Source: CAIXRL01 sp964619155 (GTDB lineage: Bacteria > Eisenbacteria > RBG-16-71-46). From it: a stretch of DNA of 64,000 bases. Below are positions 15,246 to 24,672 of the stretch, piece after piece. Under the pieces are notes generated by a model. That model was given only the letters and a program-made list of their open reading frames with translations, was not told where the DNA came from and made no database searches. How positions within the stretch are numbered: the stretch's first letter is position 1; the number at the start of each line of letters is the position of its first letter. The stretch lies in NCBI GenBank assembly GCA_964619155.1, contig CAZUEM010000001.1, positions 1 to 64,000 of the forward strand. The letters run 5' to 3'. The position numbers and the translations under genes were made by a program.

Positions 15246-16502
15246 ATGGTCCAGGAAGACCGCTGGCGGGAGATCCACCGGATGGCCCGCGACGAGCAGC
15301 TCCCGATCGCCGAGATCGCCCGCCGCCTGGATCTCGATCGCAAGACCGTCCGCCGCTGCCTGAGGCAGGAGGCGTGGCGGCCCTACCAGCGGCCGGCACG
15401 CGCCGACACGCTGCTGGCCGAGCACGCCGAGTTCCTGCGTGTGCGCGCGCCGCAGGTGGGCTACTCGGCACAGGTGCTGTTCCAGGAGCTCCGGCTGCGC
15501 GGCTTCACCGGTGGCTACGACACCGTGCGCCGGTTCGTGCAGCCCCTGCGTGCGGTCGAGTCGCTCGCCGAGCGGGCGAGCGTCCGCTTCGAGACGCCGC
15601 CGGGCCAGCAGAGCCAGGTCGACTGGGGCGCCGCCCGCGTGCACTTCCGCCACCAGCCGGTGGTGCTGCACTTCTTCGTGCTGACGCTGGGCTACAGCCG
15701 GCGGCACTACATGGAGCCGGCGCTGAACGAGCGCGTGCCGCAGTTCCTCGACGCGCACGAGCGGGCGTTCGACCACTTCGGCGGTCACACGCGCGAGCAC
15801 CTGTACGACCGGCCGCGGACGATCTGCAGTCCCGACGGCTCGGGCGGCGTGGTGTGGAACGAGACGTTCCGCAGCTTCGCCCGCTACTGGGGCTTCGAGC
15901 CACGGCTGTGCCGGCCGTACCGGGCACGGACCAAGGGCAAGGTCGAGTCGGGCGTGAAGTACCTCAAGCGCAACTTCCTCGCCGGTCGCTCGTTCGTCGA
16001 CCTCGTCGATGCCAGCGAGCAGTGGGCCGAGTGGAACGCCACGGTCGCCGACGTGCGCGTGCACGGCACCACGCACCAGGCTCCGCTCGAACGCTTCGCC
16101 GACGAGCACGCCCACCTGTTGCCGCGGGCGAACCGGCCGGGCTTCAAGCTCGAGGCGCGGTTCGTGCGCATCGTCGCCGACGACTTCCTGGTCAGCCTCG
16201 ACACCAACCGCTACTCGGTGCCGTTCACGCTGATCGGCCACACGGTCGAGGTCGAGCGCCGCGACGGCCAGGTGCAGATCCACCACCGCGGCCGCGTGGT
16301 GGCCGCGCACGCCGAACTCCCCGGGAGGCATGGGCTGGTGGTCCTGCCCGAACACGGCCCCGGCCCCGCGGCGCGCAACGCACGGCTGCGGCGGGCGACC
16401 GCGTTGCCGTCGTCGTCCGCCATCGTGCACGAAGCGTTCGCGGTCGAGCAACGCGACCTCGCCACCTACGACGCCCTCGCCGCCGCCGGAGGTGAGCGAT
16501 GA
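15246..16502 (+). CDS. istA: IS21 transposase IstA
   Basis: 418 residues. ATG 15246 is preferred over ATG 15177 because GAGGAGG lies 5 nt before it and the decayed copy at 5855 starts at the same place. N-terminal HTH (PIAEIARRLDLDRKTVRRCL) binds the ends. The rve core has Asp in QVDWGAARV, a second acidic region around REHLYDRP and Glu in KGKVESGVKYLKRNF. The C-terminal beta-barrel region has the NRYSVPF signature. Full length for the family. It acts with IstB. Confidence 0.92.
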   Translation: MVQEDRWREIHRMARDEQLPIAEIARRLDLDRKTVRRCLRQEAWRPYQRPARADTLLAEHAEFLRVRAPQVGYSAQVLFQELRLRGFTGGYDTVRRFVQPLRAVESLAERASVRFETPPGQQSQVDWGAARVHFRHQPVVLHFFVLTLGYSRRHYMEPALNERVPQFLDAHERAFDHFGGHTREHLYDRPRTICSPDGSGGVVWNETFRSFARYWGFEPRLCRPYRARTKGKVESGVKYLKRNFLAGRSFVDLVDASEQWAEWNATVADVRVHGTTHQAPLERFADEHAHLLPRANRPGFKLEARFVRIVADDFLVSLDTNRYSVPFTLIGHTVEVERRDGQVQIHHRGRVVAAHAELPGRHGLVVLPEHGPGPAARNARLRRATALPSSSAIVHEAFAVEQRDLATYDALAAAGGER

Positions 16503-17278
16503 ACACGCCCCAGCTCGAACGCCTCCACGCACAGATGGTGCGGCTGCGGCTGTTCAAGAGCCGCGAGCGGATCGAGGCGCTGCTGCAGGAGGCCACCGGC
16601 GCCGAACTCAGCTACGCCGACTTCCTCGACCAACTGCTGAGCGAGGAGGTGACCTCGAAGACGTCCAAGAACGTCACCATGCGCACCAGTCTCGCCCGCT
16701 TCCCGTTCGTGAAGAGCCTCGACGCGTTCGACTTTGGCTACCAGCCCTCGATCGACCGCAAGCAGCTGCAGTCGCTCGCGAGCTGCCACTTCATCGAGCA
16801 TGGCGAGAACGTCGTCCTGCTCGGGCCGCCCGGCGTCGGCAAGACGCACCTCGCCGTCGGGCTGGGCCTCAAGGCCATCGAGTGCGGCTACCGCGTCCTG
16901 TTCACCACCGCCGCCGGCATGATCACGACGCTCACCAAGGCCCTCGCCGAAGGGCGGCTCGAGGAAAAGCTCAAGCTCTACACGGTGCCGCGGCTGCTGA
17001 TCATCGACGAGATTGGTTACCTGCCCATCGACCAGAGCGGCGCCAACCTGTTCTTCCAGCTCATCAGCCGGCGCTACGAGAAGGGCCCGCTCATCCTGAC
17101 CAGCAACCAGGCGTTCGGCAGCTGGGGCGAGGTGTTCGGCGACCGCGTCATCGCCGCGGCGATCCTCGACCGGGTGCTCCACCACGCCGTCACCGTCAAC
17201 ATCCGCGGCAACAGCTACCGGCTCAAGGACAAGCTCAAAGCCGGTCTCGTCCAGGCGGCCACCGAGGCCGTCAGTTGA
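16499..17278 (+). CDS. istB: IS21 helper ATPase IstB
   Basis: 259 residues, starting within the istA stop (ATGA). DnaA/DnaC-like AAA+ ATPase: Walker A GPPGVGKTHLA at ~111-121, Walker B LLIIDEIGYLP, sensor-1 LILTSNQAF. It loads onto target DNA and activates IstA. Typical length, no frame disruption, so the element is probably competent. Confidence 0.93.
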   Translation: MNTPQLERLHAQMVRLRLFKSRERIEALLQEATGAELSYADFLDQLLSEEVTSKTSKNVTMRTSLARFPFVKSLDAFDFGYQPSIDRKQLQSLASCHFIEHGENVVLLGPPGVGKTHLAVGLGLKAIECGYRVLFTTAAGMITTLTKALAEGRLEEKLKLYTVPRLLIIDEIGYLPIDQSGANLFFQLISRRYEKGPLILTSNQAFGSWGEVFGDRVIAAAILDRVLHHAVTVNIRGNSYRLKDKLKAGLVQAATEAVS

Positions 17279-17927
17279 TCACCCCGGGTGGGGAGTTTTC
17301 GGTGACCGCAACTGGGGAGATTTGGGTGACCGTTGACAGATCACGGGTGTCCCCCGGAAGCCCGGCGCCTCTCATGAGTGCATCCTGCTCGGTGTGCACC
17401 TTCCGCAGCGAGATCAGGTGCGCGGTGATGGCCGAGTTGCCGCGGGCCAGCGCCTCGTGTGCTTCACCGATCCGCCGCAGGACTTCTCGCTCCTGCGCGT
17501 CGATCGGCGCACGGACTTCCGAGCGGAATGAGTCGATCCGGGCCACAGCCTCTTCGACGAACACCTGCATCAGGTCCAGCGCGTCCAGTTCAGCTCCGGG
17601 CCGTCGAGATCGCTCGAGCTCCTCGATCAGGTGAGTGGTCTCGATGGCCTGACCGAGCACGAACGGGCGGTACTCCTGATCAACGACCGCGTCCACTCGG
17701 GCACGAAGTGTGGCGAAATAACTGATGGCCAGCTCGCGGTTCGCGGCGTGAACGCTGGCCAGATCCGTACCCATGCGCTGGGAGAGGTCCACGGCTTCCG
17801 GCGGAACGTGGGCGCAGGAGGAGCCGGCCACCGCGAGGGACGCGACAAGCGCCCGCAGGCCCATCGCACTCAGCCGGACTCGAGGCTTGGACGTAATCGC
17901 GGAACGCACACTGAAACGCATGGACAT
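17271..17927 (-). pseudogene. Lipoprotein-like gene, 3' end cut off by IS21
   Basis: ATG 17927 follows GGGAGG. The first ~45 residues hold a basic n-region and a hydrophobic stretch ending AVAGSSCAH, a possible but atypical lipobox. The rest is helical and charged (DLSQRMGTDLASVHAANREL, QEREVLRRIGEAHEAL), suggesting a coiled-coil periplasmic protein. Sequence from 17338 down to 17271 belongs to IS21. Joining 17339 to 15097 gives ...DTRDRRREKA and a stop at 15078-15080, the probable native end. Only about six native residues are lost, replaced by ~22 foreign ones, so a product may still form. No family recognised. Confidence 0.65.
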
Positions 17928-18264
17928 GGCGGCCTCCCATTCCACGTCCGCGTTTCGGGGGTTTTCGACGCGAGTGTCGCCTGGTCCGGCGTCTAGCCGG
18001 TTCGGCTTGACTGCCCTCGACCGACGCCCACCTAGCGGCTACCCAGTTACGGGCTCAAGTCTCAGTCCAGCACCGCAGCGACAAGATCTAGACTGCACTT
18101 GGCCACTAGCGTGCGTCAAGAAGGGATTGGGGCCCGCCTCGAGAGATCGCTCGCCCCCGCTCCGATGGGGCGCGAGACTCTGACGACCCGCACAAGAGAC
18201 TCTCTCCCCCGGACCCCGAGGGTCTTATCGAGAACGACACAAGACAGGCACCAACTCCGTCCTG
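17928..18264. other. Intergenic, nothing recognised
   Basis: About 340 bp between the lipoprotein-like gene and the next minus-strand gene's stop. Frames here are short, without ribosome binding sites or domains. I see no strong hairpin with a T-tract. Confidence 0.4.
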
Positions 18265-18825
18265 CTACCGAGTGAGAAGCAAGTCACAGCCCACGCGTAG
18301 CCCGAAGACAGCTTCGGGTAGGACGAATCCTCCGGTGTCCTTCTCCGTGTAGTGCTCGTACCTGAGCTCTGCACGAATGACCCCGTGCCCGGCCGCGACT
18401 CGACGCCGGACACCCACTGCGCCACCAGCGGCCCAGCGGGAGACGTCCGCAAAGGGATAGGAGGTGTGGTGCCAACCAGCGGAAACGGCGAGGTAGGGAC
18501 TCGTGGTGCGCTCGCTCAGGAGGACATATCCCACGGTCGGCTGCAGTAGGACGTTCGTGTACTTGTACGAGCCGCTATGCTCGGATTGAATCCCGATGTC
18601 GGTCGCGACCGTCCATACACCGCCAGGGAGGAGATATCCCAGCCGCAGGCCAGGATTCAGGTAATTGCCACCCACGGTAATCATGCTCCCTGAATCATCG
18701 AAACCATCCTCGGGGTACTGTAGGTAGTTCCATTCGACATTGGGCCCGACGAAGACCTGCGCGCTCGCCGAATGAGCGAAAAAGGCGAGAACTGCAAGGA
18801 CTAGAAACAACTGACGGAAGCGCAT
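18265..18825 (-). CDS. Outer-membrane beta-barrel-like protein
   Basis: 186 residues from ATG 18825. Signal peptide MRFRQLFLVLAVLAFFAHSASA with cleavage before QVF. The mature part alternates hydrophobic and polar residues with Gly/Tyr turns (NPGLRLGYLL, LLQPTVGYVLL, LAVSAGWHHT, AGGAVGVRRRV, IRAELRYEHY, AVFGLRVGCDLLLTR), typical of a small 8-stranded porin-family barrel ending in a membrane strand. No ligand evident. Cargo in the island with host-style export signals. Confidence 0.75.
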   Translation of the reverse strand: MRFRQLFLVLAVLAFFAHSASAQVFVGPNVEWNYLQYPEDGFDDSGSMITVGGNYLNPGLRLGYLLPGGVWTVATDIGIQSEHSGSYKYTNVLLQPTVGYVLLSERTTSPYLAVSAGWHHTSYPFADVSRWAAGGAVGVRRRVAAGHGVIRAELRYEHYTEKDTGGFVLPEAVFGLRVGCDLLLTR

Positions 18826-19205
18826 GTAACCCCCGAGGTAGATGAGGTCAACTCGACCAGTATCGCCCAGAATCGCAGCATGAGACTGCAGTGGCTTGAA
18901 CGATGCAAGCCTCAAGTTGAAGGCGAGCGACACGGCACAGCGTCGTGAACTGAAGCTACTGCAACTTCTGGGACTCTAGGCGAGGCCATTGATGAATGGC
19001 CTGAAATTCCTCGTGAAGCAGCGCGGGCGCCTTGTCCATCCGTCGCGGCCGTGGCTAGGCAGCCGTTGTTGATCCGCCAATCGTGGTGCCCGCGGAGGTC
19101 CAGAGGCTCCATGCACCGCATCTGCAGAATCGAGTGATAGCACTTCGCGAAACGGCGTGCTGGACAGTCATGTTCAGTGCGCGGTGCGGCTACCTCCGCC
19201 CCCCC
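18826..19205. other. Intergenic, no gene; one 8-bp hairpin
   Basis: No credible ORF. AGGCCATT (18983-18990) pairs with 18995-19002 around GATG, a weak bidirectional terminator candidate without a T-tract. Confidence 0.4.
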
Positions 19206-19260
19206 CAAAAAGAAAAGCGGAGCAAGTCGGGACTGGGCTCTGCCGCCCGACCTGCTCCGC
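19206..19260 (-). terminator. Rho-independent terminator of the lipase gene
   Basis: On the minus strand 19260-19246 pairs with 19231-19217 over 15 bp with one mismatch, followed by TTTTCTTTTT. It lies 13 nt beyond the stop of the 1107-aa gene. Confidence 0.88.
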
Positions 19261-19273
19261 CTTGGCGGGGCCG

Positions 19274-22200
19274 CTACCTCGCCCCTCCCCACAGGACCTT
19301 CGCGGCCCGCTGCTCGTGGCCCCACGTGAGTCGGCAGAAGTAGACGCCAGCACTGACCTGCCGACCGGCGCCATCCCGCCCACCCCACGTTACGGCATGC
19401 CGCCCCTCAGGCCGCCATCCGTTGACGAGTTCGCATACGCGACGACCGGTGACATCGATCACCTCGAGCTTTGCTAGGCCCGGCCGCGGAAGCCCGAGTT
19501 CAAAGCGAACCGGTGAGCCGCTGTCACGCGAACCGAGAATACGTAGCTCCAGCCTCTCCGGTGCGGTGCTGACTGCCTCCACCGGCTCAGGGGCGCGCCC
19601 GAGCATGGGCTCGGTTCCGGCCGGACCTTCCAGCAGGAGCCACGCGGTGACAGCACGGTCTGCCGCCTCAACTCCGGTCTTTGTATACTCGACCCGCAGA
19701 TTGTCACCGACCGCCAATCCACCGAACGCACTTCCCCACGCTGTCGCGTCCAGGACCTCGGTGAGGCCATCGTGCGTCAGGCTCACACCTTCGATCGCAT
19801 ACTGTTCGTTTCCAGCATCTGCGGCCACGGCAGTGCCAGCAAGCCCGATCGGTCGCCAGCCCTCGCCCAGGATCAACTGCTCGTCCCGGGATCTCAGGGC
19901 GAGCCCACACGTAGTCCACTGGCGCGATTCCAGCCCTGTCATCAGCGTGGAGTCTTGACCCGACTTTGCGGTTCGGGTAAGCACTGACTGCTCGGTTCCA
20001 GCAACATCTGGAATGCAGCCGACCGTCAAGGTCCCTCCGGCTTCCACCACCTGCCAGTTCAGTGTAAAGGAGCCACCACCATCGCCGGCGACCAGGTTGG
20101 ACTCGCTGTCTCCGACGCCGATTGCACCGGCCGCGGCACCACCCGGCGCAAGGCCAAACCCGCCTCCGCCACACCCGCCGCCGGCGATGGTGCGCGCGTG
20201 CACAACATTGCTGATCGGCGACCAAGCGCCTGACTCGTCCTGCACCTTCAGGGCGATGTAGTAGTACTGATCGCACTGCAGCCCAGAGATGATCAGCTCC
20301 TCCCACTCTCCCGGGCTCTTCGGTGTGCCGGTTGCCACCTGCGTGCTCGCATAGAAGGCGACGTCGCTGTTGATTGGCACCTCTCCATAACGCGCGTCAT
20401 ATGCGGTCACCTGGCCCGTCAGCCCAGGTACTCCCGGGGCGGTCCACGTCACCCAGATCTCCTCCGGGGCGAGTGCCTCCGGAGCCAAGTCCGTGACTGG
20501 TCCCGGGCTCTGCCAGATGGTCCGCGTGGTGGTGCCGGTCGCGGCGCCAAACACCTTCAGTTGCAACTCCGTCGCCGTCGAGGTGTACGTTGGCCACATC
20601 AGCGTCGGCAGAGTGCCGATGACGCCCGACCAGCTCGGGCTGCCGTAGGGCCGAATCCGCCACTCGTAGGTGAAGGCCCCGCACTTCTGCCCTTGGTACG
20701 CGTTCGCCGTCCATGTGCCACCCGCACCGGCCGGAAGCACTCCCCACCCCGCCACCGTCGCGATGGGGCTCGCCGAGCTCGACAAGTTCGCGATGCATGG
20801 CAGCGTGTCACACACAGAGGTCACGCCATCCGAGACGGTCACGCGCACCTGCTTGTCATACCAACTCGTTACCGTGACCGAAGCGCTGATGCTCGAACTG
20901 AAGTCAGTCCAGGCAAACTCGCCCAGCGAGTGGCCAATGTCGCGATACTCCCAATCATACGTATAGCTCCCGCTCCCCCCTCCGAAGCTAACCGTGCATT
21001 GCGCTTGCTCGCCGGGCCACGCGGTCGTCTTCGATACTGTCGACCCGCTCATTCTCAGAGGATAGACGTTGCCTAGCCATCCGAGCAGCTTCGTCTTAGT
21101 TGCGAGGGCGAAGTCCGTATGATGCAGTGGCGTCGTCTGCACAAGCACGTCATCGAACTTCGACGTCCCAATCGGCGACAGGTTCCCGGTACTCTCATCC
21201 ACGTCGAAACCCTGCAGGTCCAGCGTGGACCATGTCGGCATGTACACAGGGTCAAAGTTGATATTGACCTCATAGTACGCATTGAAGAGCATCGGGACCG
21301 ATGGCAGTGGCAGCGAACTCGCATAGTGTGTCTCGAGTCGGTTCAGGCTGCCCGACCCACAATCCGTCGCCTCAGCCGAGATGTTCCACTCGAATGACTG
21401 TTCCCATAAGCCCTCTGTATAGACCTTCAGAGTGCCCAGCGGCGTATTGACCCACTCAATGGGGTGGCTCGCATTGTAGTGTCCGTTGCTTACCGCCACA
21501 TTGTAGCTCTGATGAGGATAACCGTCACCGTTCAACGCGTTCAACTCATCAAAGAACGAGGCGCTTTCGTATCCCGTTGGGTCAAAGCTATTGTAGGCCA
21601 GCAGTTGCTTCGCGGCCATACAGTCCAACCTTTGTTGAAGTGCGAGAATGCCAGCGTTTTGCGTGCTCGCCTGCTTGATCTGTTCTTGCAGAAAGCGGTT
21701 TACATGAGCCCCCTGATGTGGCGAGTCGAGTGAGACGTACAAGCCCACATGGTGTGGTACGGATTCGCTTTCCGCCTTCGCCAGCGCATATCGCGCAATC
21801 AACCCCCCCATTGATACACCCAACACGCCAATCTGCTCATTTGGCGCGAGCTCGTGGATCTTCCCCAGAGCCTGCGTGAGAACCTCGGCATTATGCCGCA
21901 GGTCGCCCCCGCCCTCCTTGAAGTTCAGGATGAATACCTCATAGCCATATGGGTAGAGACCCGCCGTGATGAGATCCTCGAGCCCTTCATAATAGGTGTT
22001 TTGGAACACTTCGTTGCCGGGGTCAATGCCCTCGACGAATAGCAGTGGGATTTTGTCCGTGCAGTCTTCGTCGCGCAGTTGGACAAATACGTCGTTGTCC
22101 GTGTTTCGAAACACACGGGGAGCGGCGTAAACCGTGACGGGTATGGACGCGTATCGAGTTGCCACTGGGCGCCCCTGGATGTCATAGAAGGTGAGGCGCA

Positions 22201-22597
22201 ACGCAATTGAGGTGCTCTCCTTGATGCCATTCGCGGGCTCGGGGAACGTCCAGCTACAGGTCGTCTCGTTGGTAGTCACGACGTCGAGGGTGCCGTCGCC
22301 GTTGAAGTCGATTGCGATTTCATGGAGATAATAGGCCGTTGCGGTTGGGGGAGCCGGACCAAGCTTGGCGCCAGGCTTCACCAGAATCTTGAATGTCCGG
22401 AAGTCAGACTCGCTGCCAAGGTCGAGAAAGAGGTGGTCCGGGTCCGGTCCATGCACAGAGAGCACGTGCATGCTCCGGAAGTCATAGGTGTTGTCCAGTG
22501 CGAATGCGCCCTGTGCCATGGCGCCGTTCGGCGAAGTCAGTGCAACGGCAACGAGCGCGACTGCGCCCACAATGACGTTAGTCAGATACGGCCGCAT
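19274..22597 (-). CDS. Secreted lipase/esterase-like protein with Fn3-type repeat and sorting domain
   Basis: 1107 residues from ATG 22597 (GGAGG upstream). Residues 1-29 are a signal peptide. Residues ~30-160 form an Ig-like domain with a calcium-type loop (DFNGDGTLD). Residues ~180-400 are an alpha/beta hydrolase: LLFVEGIDPG oxyanion region, GVSMGG nucleophile elbow with Ser262, and DSPHQGAH, as in lipases and PGAP1-like esterases. Residues ~530-820 contain Ig/Fn3-like modules, then a Gly-rich linker (CGGGGFG). The last ~90 residues are a sorting module (LEVIDVTGRRV, GVYFCRLTW). Substrate unknown; it should act at the cell surface or outside. Island cargo carrying the host's export tag; own terminator downstream. 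Confidence 0.82.
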   Translation of the reverse strand: MRPYLTNVIVGAVALVAVALTSPNGAMAQGAFALDNTYDFRSMHVLSVHGPDPDHLFLDLGSESDFRTFKILVKPGAKLGPAPPTATAYYLHEIAIDFNGDGTLDVVTTNETTCSWTFPEPANGIKESTSIALRLTFYDIQGRPVATRYASIPVTVYAAPRVFRNTDNDVFVQLRDEDCTDKIPLLFVEGIDPGNEVFQNTYYEGLEDLITAGLYPYGYEVFILNFKEGGGDLRHNAEVLTQALGKIHELAPNEQIGVLGVSMGGLIARYALAKAESESVPHHVGLYVSLDSPHQGAHVNRFLQEQIKQASTQNAGILALQQRLDCMAAKQLLAYNSFDPTGYESASFFDELNALNGDGYPHQSYNVAVSNGHYNASHPIEWVNTPLGTLKVYTEGLWEQSFEWNISAEATDCGSGSLNRLETHYASSLPLPSVPMLFNAYYEVNINFDPVYMPTWSTLDLQGFDVDESTGNLSPIGTSKFDDVLVQTTPLHHTDFALATKTKLLGWLGNVYPLRMSGSTVSKTTAWPGEQAQCTVSFGGGSGSYTYDWEYRDIGHSLGEFAWTDFSSSISASVTVTSWYDKQVRVTVSDGVTSVCDTLPCIANLSSSASPIATVAGWGVLPAGAGGTWTANAYQGQKCGAFTYEWRIRPYGSPSWSGVIGTLPTLMWPTYTSTATELQLKVFGAATGTTTRTIWQSPGPVTDLAPEALAPEEIWVTWTAPGVPGLTGQVTAYDARYGEVPINSDVAFYASTQVATGTPKSPGEWEELIISGLQCDQYYYIALKVQDESGAWSPISNVVHARTIAGGGCGGGGFGLAPGGAAAGAIGVGDSESNLVAGDGGGSFTLNWQVVEAGGTLTVGCIPDVAGTEQSVLTRTAKSGQDSTLMTGLESRQWTTCGLALRSRDEQLILGEGWRPIGLAGTAVAADAGNEQYAIEGVSLTHDGLTEVLDATAWGSAFGGLAVGDNLRVEYTKTGVEAADRAVTAWLLLEGPAGTEPMLGRAPEPVEAVSTAPERLELRILGSRDSGSPVRFELGLPRPGLAKLEVIDVTGRRVCELVNGWRPEGRHAVTWGGRDGAGRQVSAGVYFCRLTWGHEQRAAKVLWGGAR

Positions 22598-22651
22598 TGG
22601 AAACCTCCGTACGGCAAGTGAGGGATAGCGCGGTCTGTGCTACACGTGCAG

Positions 22652-23056
22652 CTATGGAGCGATGATGACAGTAACGACGCGGCCTGCGATGCCACCGCGT
22701 TGGTCGCGTGTATAGCATGCGACCCACGCGGTGCTCGGGCTGGTGGGTGTGAAGTTGGGGTAGAACGTCTCGAAGTTGAATGGGCTGTTGTTCTTCCAGG
22801 GTCGCGTGGACGGTTGCCCCTTGATGCGTAGACGGGAATCCGTCTCCCAATCGTAGACTAGGGAATCGCCGTCGAGGTCAGTGGCATTACACGTAACAAC
22901 CGTCGAGTCTGTAGGACCCATAGTTGTCGGGAACGCCGTCAGCGAATTGATGACGGGGAACCGATTGGTTGGTGCAGCGGGGTCCTTGTGGCACCCGACG
23001 GCGTACAGCGCAAGGACCATGACTACGGTCAGGACTGTCCAATGTTGGTGCCTCAT
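22652..23056 (-). CDS. Lipoprotein with Ig/PKD-like domain
   Basis: 134 residues from ATG 23056 (AAAGG upstream). Signal sequence ends LYAVGC, a good lipobox. The mature part has a single PKD/cadherin-like fold (PVINSLTAFPTTMGPTDSTVVTCNATDLDGDSLVYDWE is the usual opening, here summarised by its VTC-x-A-x-D-x-D-G-D core). The end VACYTRDQRGG-x-A-G-R-V-V-T-V matches the final strand of such domains. It lies 54 nt upstream of the lipase gene and is probably in the same transcript; a surface partner or chaperone role is speculative. Confidence 0.75.
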   Translation of the reverse strand: MRHQHWTVLTVVMVLALYAVGCHKDPAAPTNRFPVINSLTAFPTTMGPTDSTVVTCNATDLDGDSLVYDWETDSRLRIKGQPSTRPWKNNSPFNFETFYPNFTPTSPSTAWVACYTRDQRGGIAGRVVTVIIAP

Positions 23057-24267
23057 GTCCGGAAGCCTTTCGAATGGAGGCGGTGTGCCGTTGCGCGACA
23101 GCTCACCTGGAGATCGGCCGGTGTCGTAGGGATGAGATGGGCGGCCTGGGTGGTAGCGGCAACACCGAGCCTGTTGATGCGGTGGTTCGTCTCACTTCTA
23201 CCGGGTCCAGATGAACCTCCCCCATTCTTGATTGGGATGACAGGAGCCTGACGACTGCCCGTGGAGTCGTTCCGCATACTTTGGGCGTTTGCCCGCGACG
23301 GGCGATGTGTGCACCTCGTCGACCAGCCGCAGGCCGCTCCGATCCACGAATAGCTTGGTCAAGACGCCCGAGCTTCGCCATCCAGGGTCTAGAGCGCTCC
23401 GTGGATTGCGGTATCGCAGCGAGGGGTGACTCCCGGTGGCAGTCAGAGGGGCGCCCCCGAACGACTGCATCCGTGGTCTGCCCCACACCCACGATCTCGC
23501 TCCGACATATGTCCAAGGTCGTGGCGAGCGTATCGAGGACGCAAGCCGCACATTCCATGGCCATCAGGAGTCCTCATCGGTTCGGCCGACTAGCTTCGAC
23601 TCCGGTTCCGCGTCGGGGGCGCGTTGAATGCACTCTATTTCCCTTGGTCGAAGCGTTTCAAGTGGTCCAAGCGAACCATGGCCAGTCGGACCAGAGTATC
23701 TATTGGCAACTTACAGGCGCGGGTGGTCGGTCCTCTGTTGGCAGAACGCAAGACCTATTCTCGACTACTCTCTGAGCAGCACGAAAGCCCTCGGGAGTGT
23801 GGAGATAGCGGGCTTCTCCCGTCGCAGACGGCCCGCAACTGGGACATGCATCGCCCGCCTTGTGCGGGAGCGCGCTATCATGAAGAGGCCTGAGTGCACT
23901 CGCGTTCTCATGCGCATTCTACCGTATGTTCCTGAGTCGTAGTAACTGGTAGCCTAGGCTGGTGTCTTCTCGACTACAATGCGCACGCGGGCGGCGTCGA
24001 CGGCCGGCAAGCAATGTGACCCACCAAGTCCCCCTGTCAGGCTCGACACAGCGAGTGCGCCGCCGCGGTTCATGTGTCATGACTGAACCTGTCGGACGAT
24101 AATCGGTGGCCATGGGAGCGCCGCGGTTCAGCTTGTTGTCGGACTGAGGTCAGTGGGCACGGCGTGCGCTCCCTGGGGCGCGGAAGCGAAGGGCGGCTGC
24201 TCGCGTCGTTGAGGGCCAGACGATTGTCGGGGATCAGGTCGCTGTCACGGTCAGAGTGCGGGCCGAG
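23057..24267. other. Degenerate region without a recognisable gene
   Basis: Both strands have overlapping mid-length frames, none with a convincing start, composition or domain. A segment of imperfect repetition (CGCCGCGGTTCA and TGTCGGAC) occurs at about 24058-24150. I read this as decayed sequence, possibly with old transposon remains that I cannot identify. Confidence 0.4.
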
Positions 24268-24672
24268 TTAGATACCGTGGACTTGGACCGTCTCTGACGC
24301 CCGACAGCACGTACCGCACGATGTGCTGCGTCCCTTGGCGGCGACATTGATCCGCCCCTGCGCGTCCACGCCCAGGCCCCGGACGCCGCCGAGGCCTCCC
24401 ACTCCTCAGGCGCCCAGCGGCGCGCCTTCACCGGTGAAGTGGCGGATGGTCGATTGATCGGCGACGTAGAGCGACCCGTCGAGGCTGATCGCCATCTTCC
24501 CGGGGTTGCCTTTGAGTAGCCCGGCCTTCCAGCGAGTCAGCGCTTGCCCACCGGTCGAGACGACGTGGACGATGTCGCTCGCGCCCATGAGGTAGCAGTG
24601 GCGAGCGGTCGCACCAACTCCGCTTACGGAATCGCGACCCCCTCGACCGTCAGTTGTCCGAGCCCCGCGCAT
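24268..24672 (-). pseudogene. NHL-repeat propeller fragment with in-frame stop
   Basis: The minus-strand frame reads KMAISLDGSLYVADQSTIRHF, then a TGA at 24406-24408, and continues in the same frame with GVRGLGVDAQGRINVAAKG to TAA at 24268-24270. Both halves are NHL repeats (I-x-x-D-x-x-G-x-x-Y/N-V-A-D/A). The internal stop and missing start mark it as a relic of a larger secreted propeller. Confidence 0.55.

Larger units (their letters stand above)
15098..17338 (+). mobile_element. Intact IS21-family insertion sequence
   Basis: 2241 bp with TGTCA at both ends. The terminal ~55 bp at each end align without gaps as imperfect inverted repeats, most strongly over the CCCCACCCG stretch. It encodes istA and istB with an ATGA overlap, the family arrangement. 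No perfect target duplication is visible (left flank CGGC, right flank GATC), so one end may have rearranged or the duplication has decayed. It interrupts the lipoprotein gene read from 17927. Confidence 0.88.

Noticed and set aside
15098..17338. Target-site duplication of the IS21 element
   Set aside because: Left and right flanks share no 4-8 bp repeat at the TGTCA/TGACA ends.
23103..23775. Possible transposase or other gene on either strand
   Set aside because: No catalytic motif, ribosome binding site or consistent frame; composition looks like non-coding or decayed sequence.
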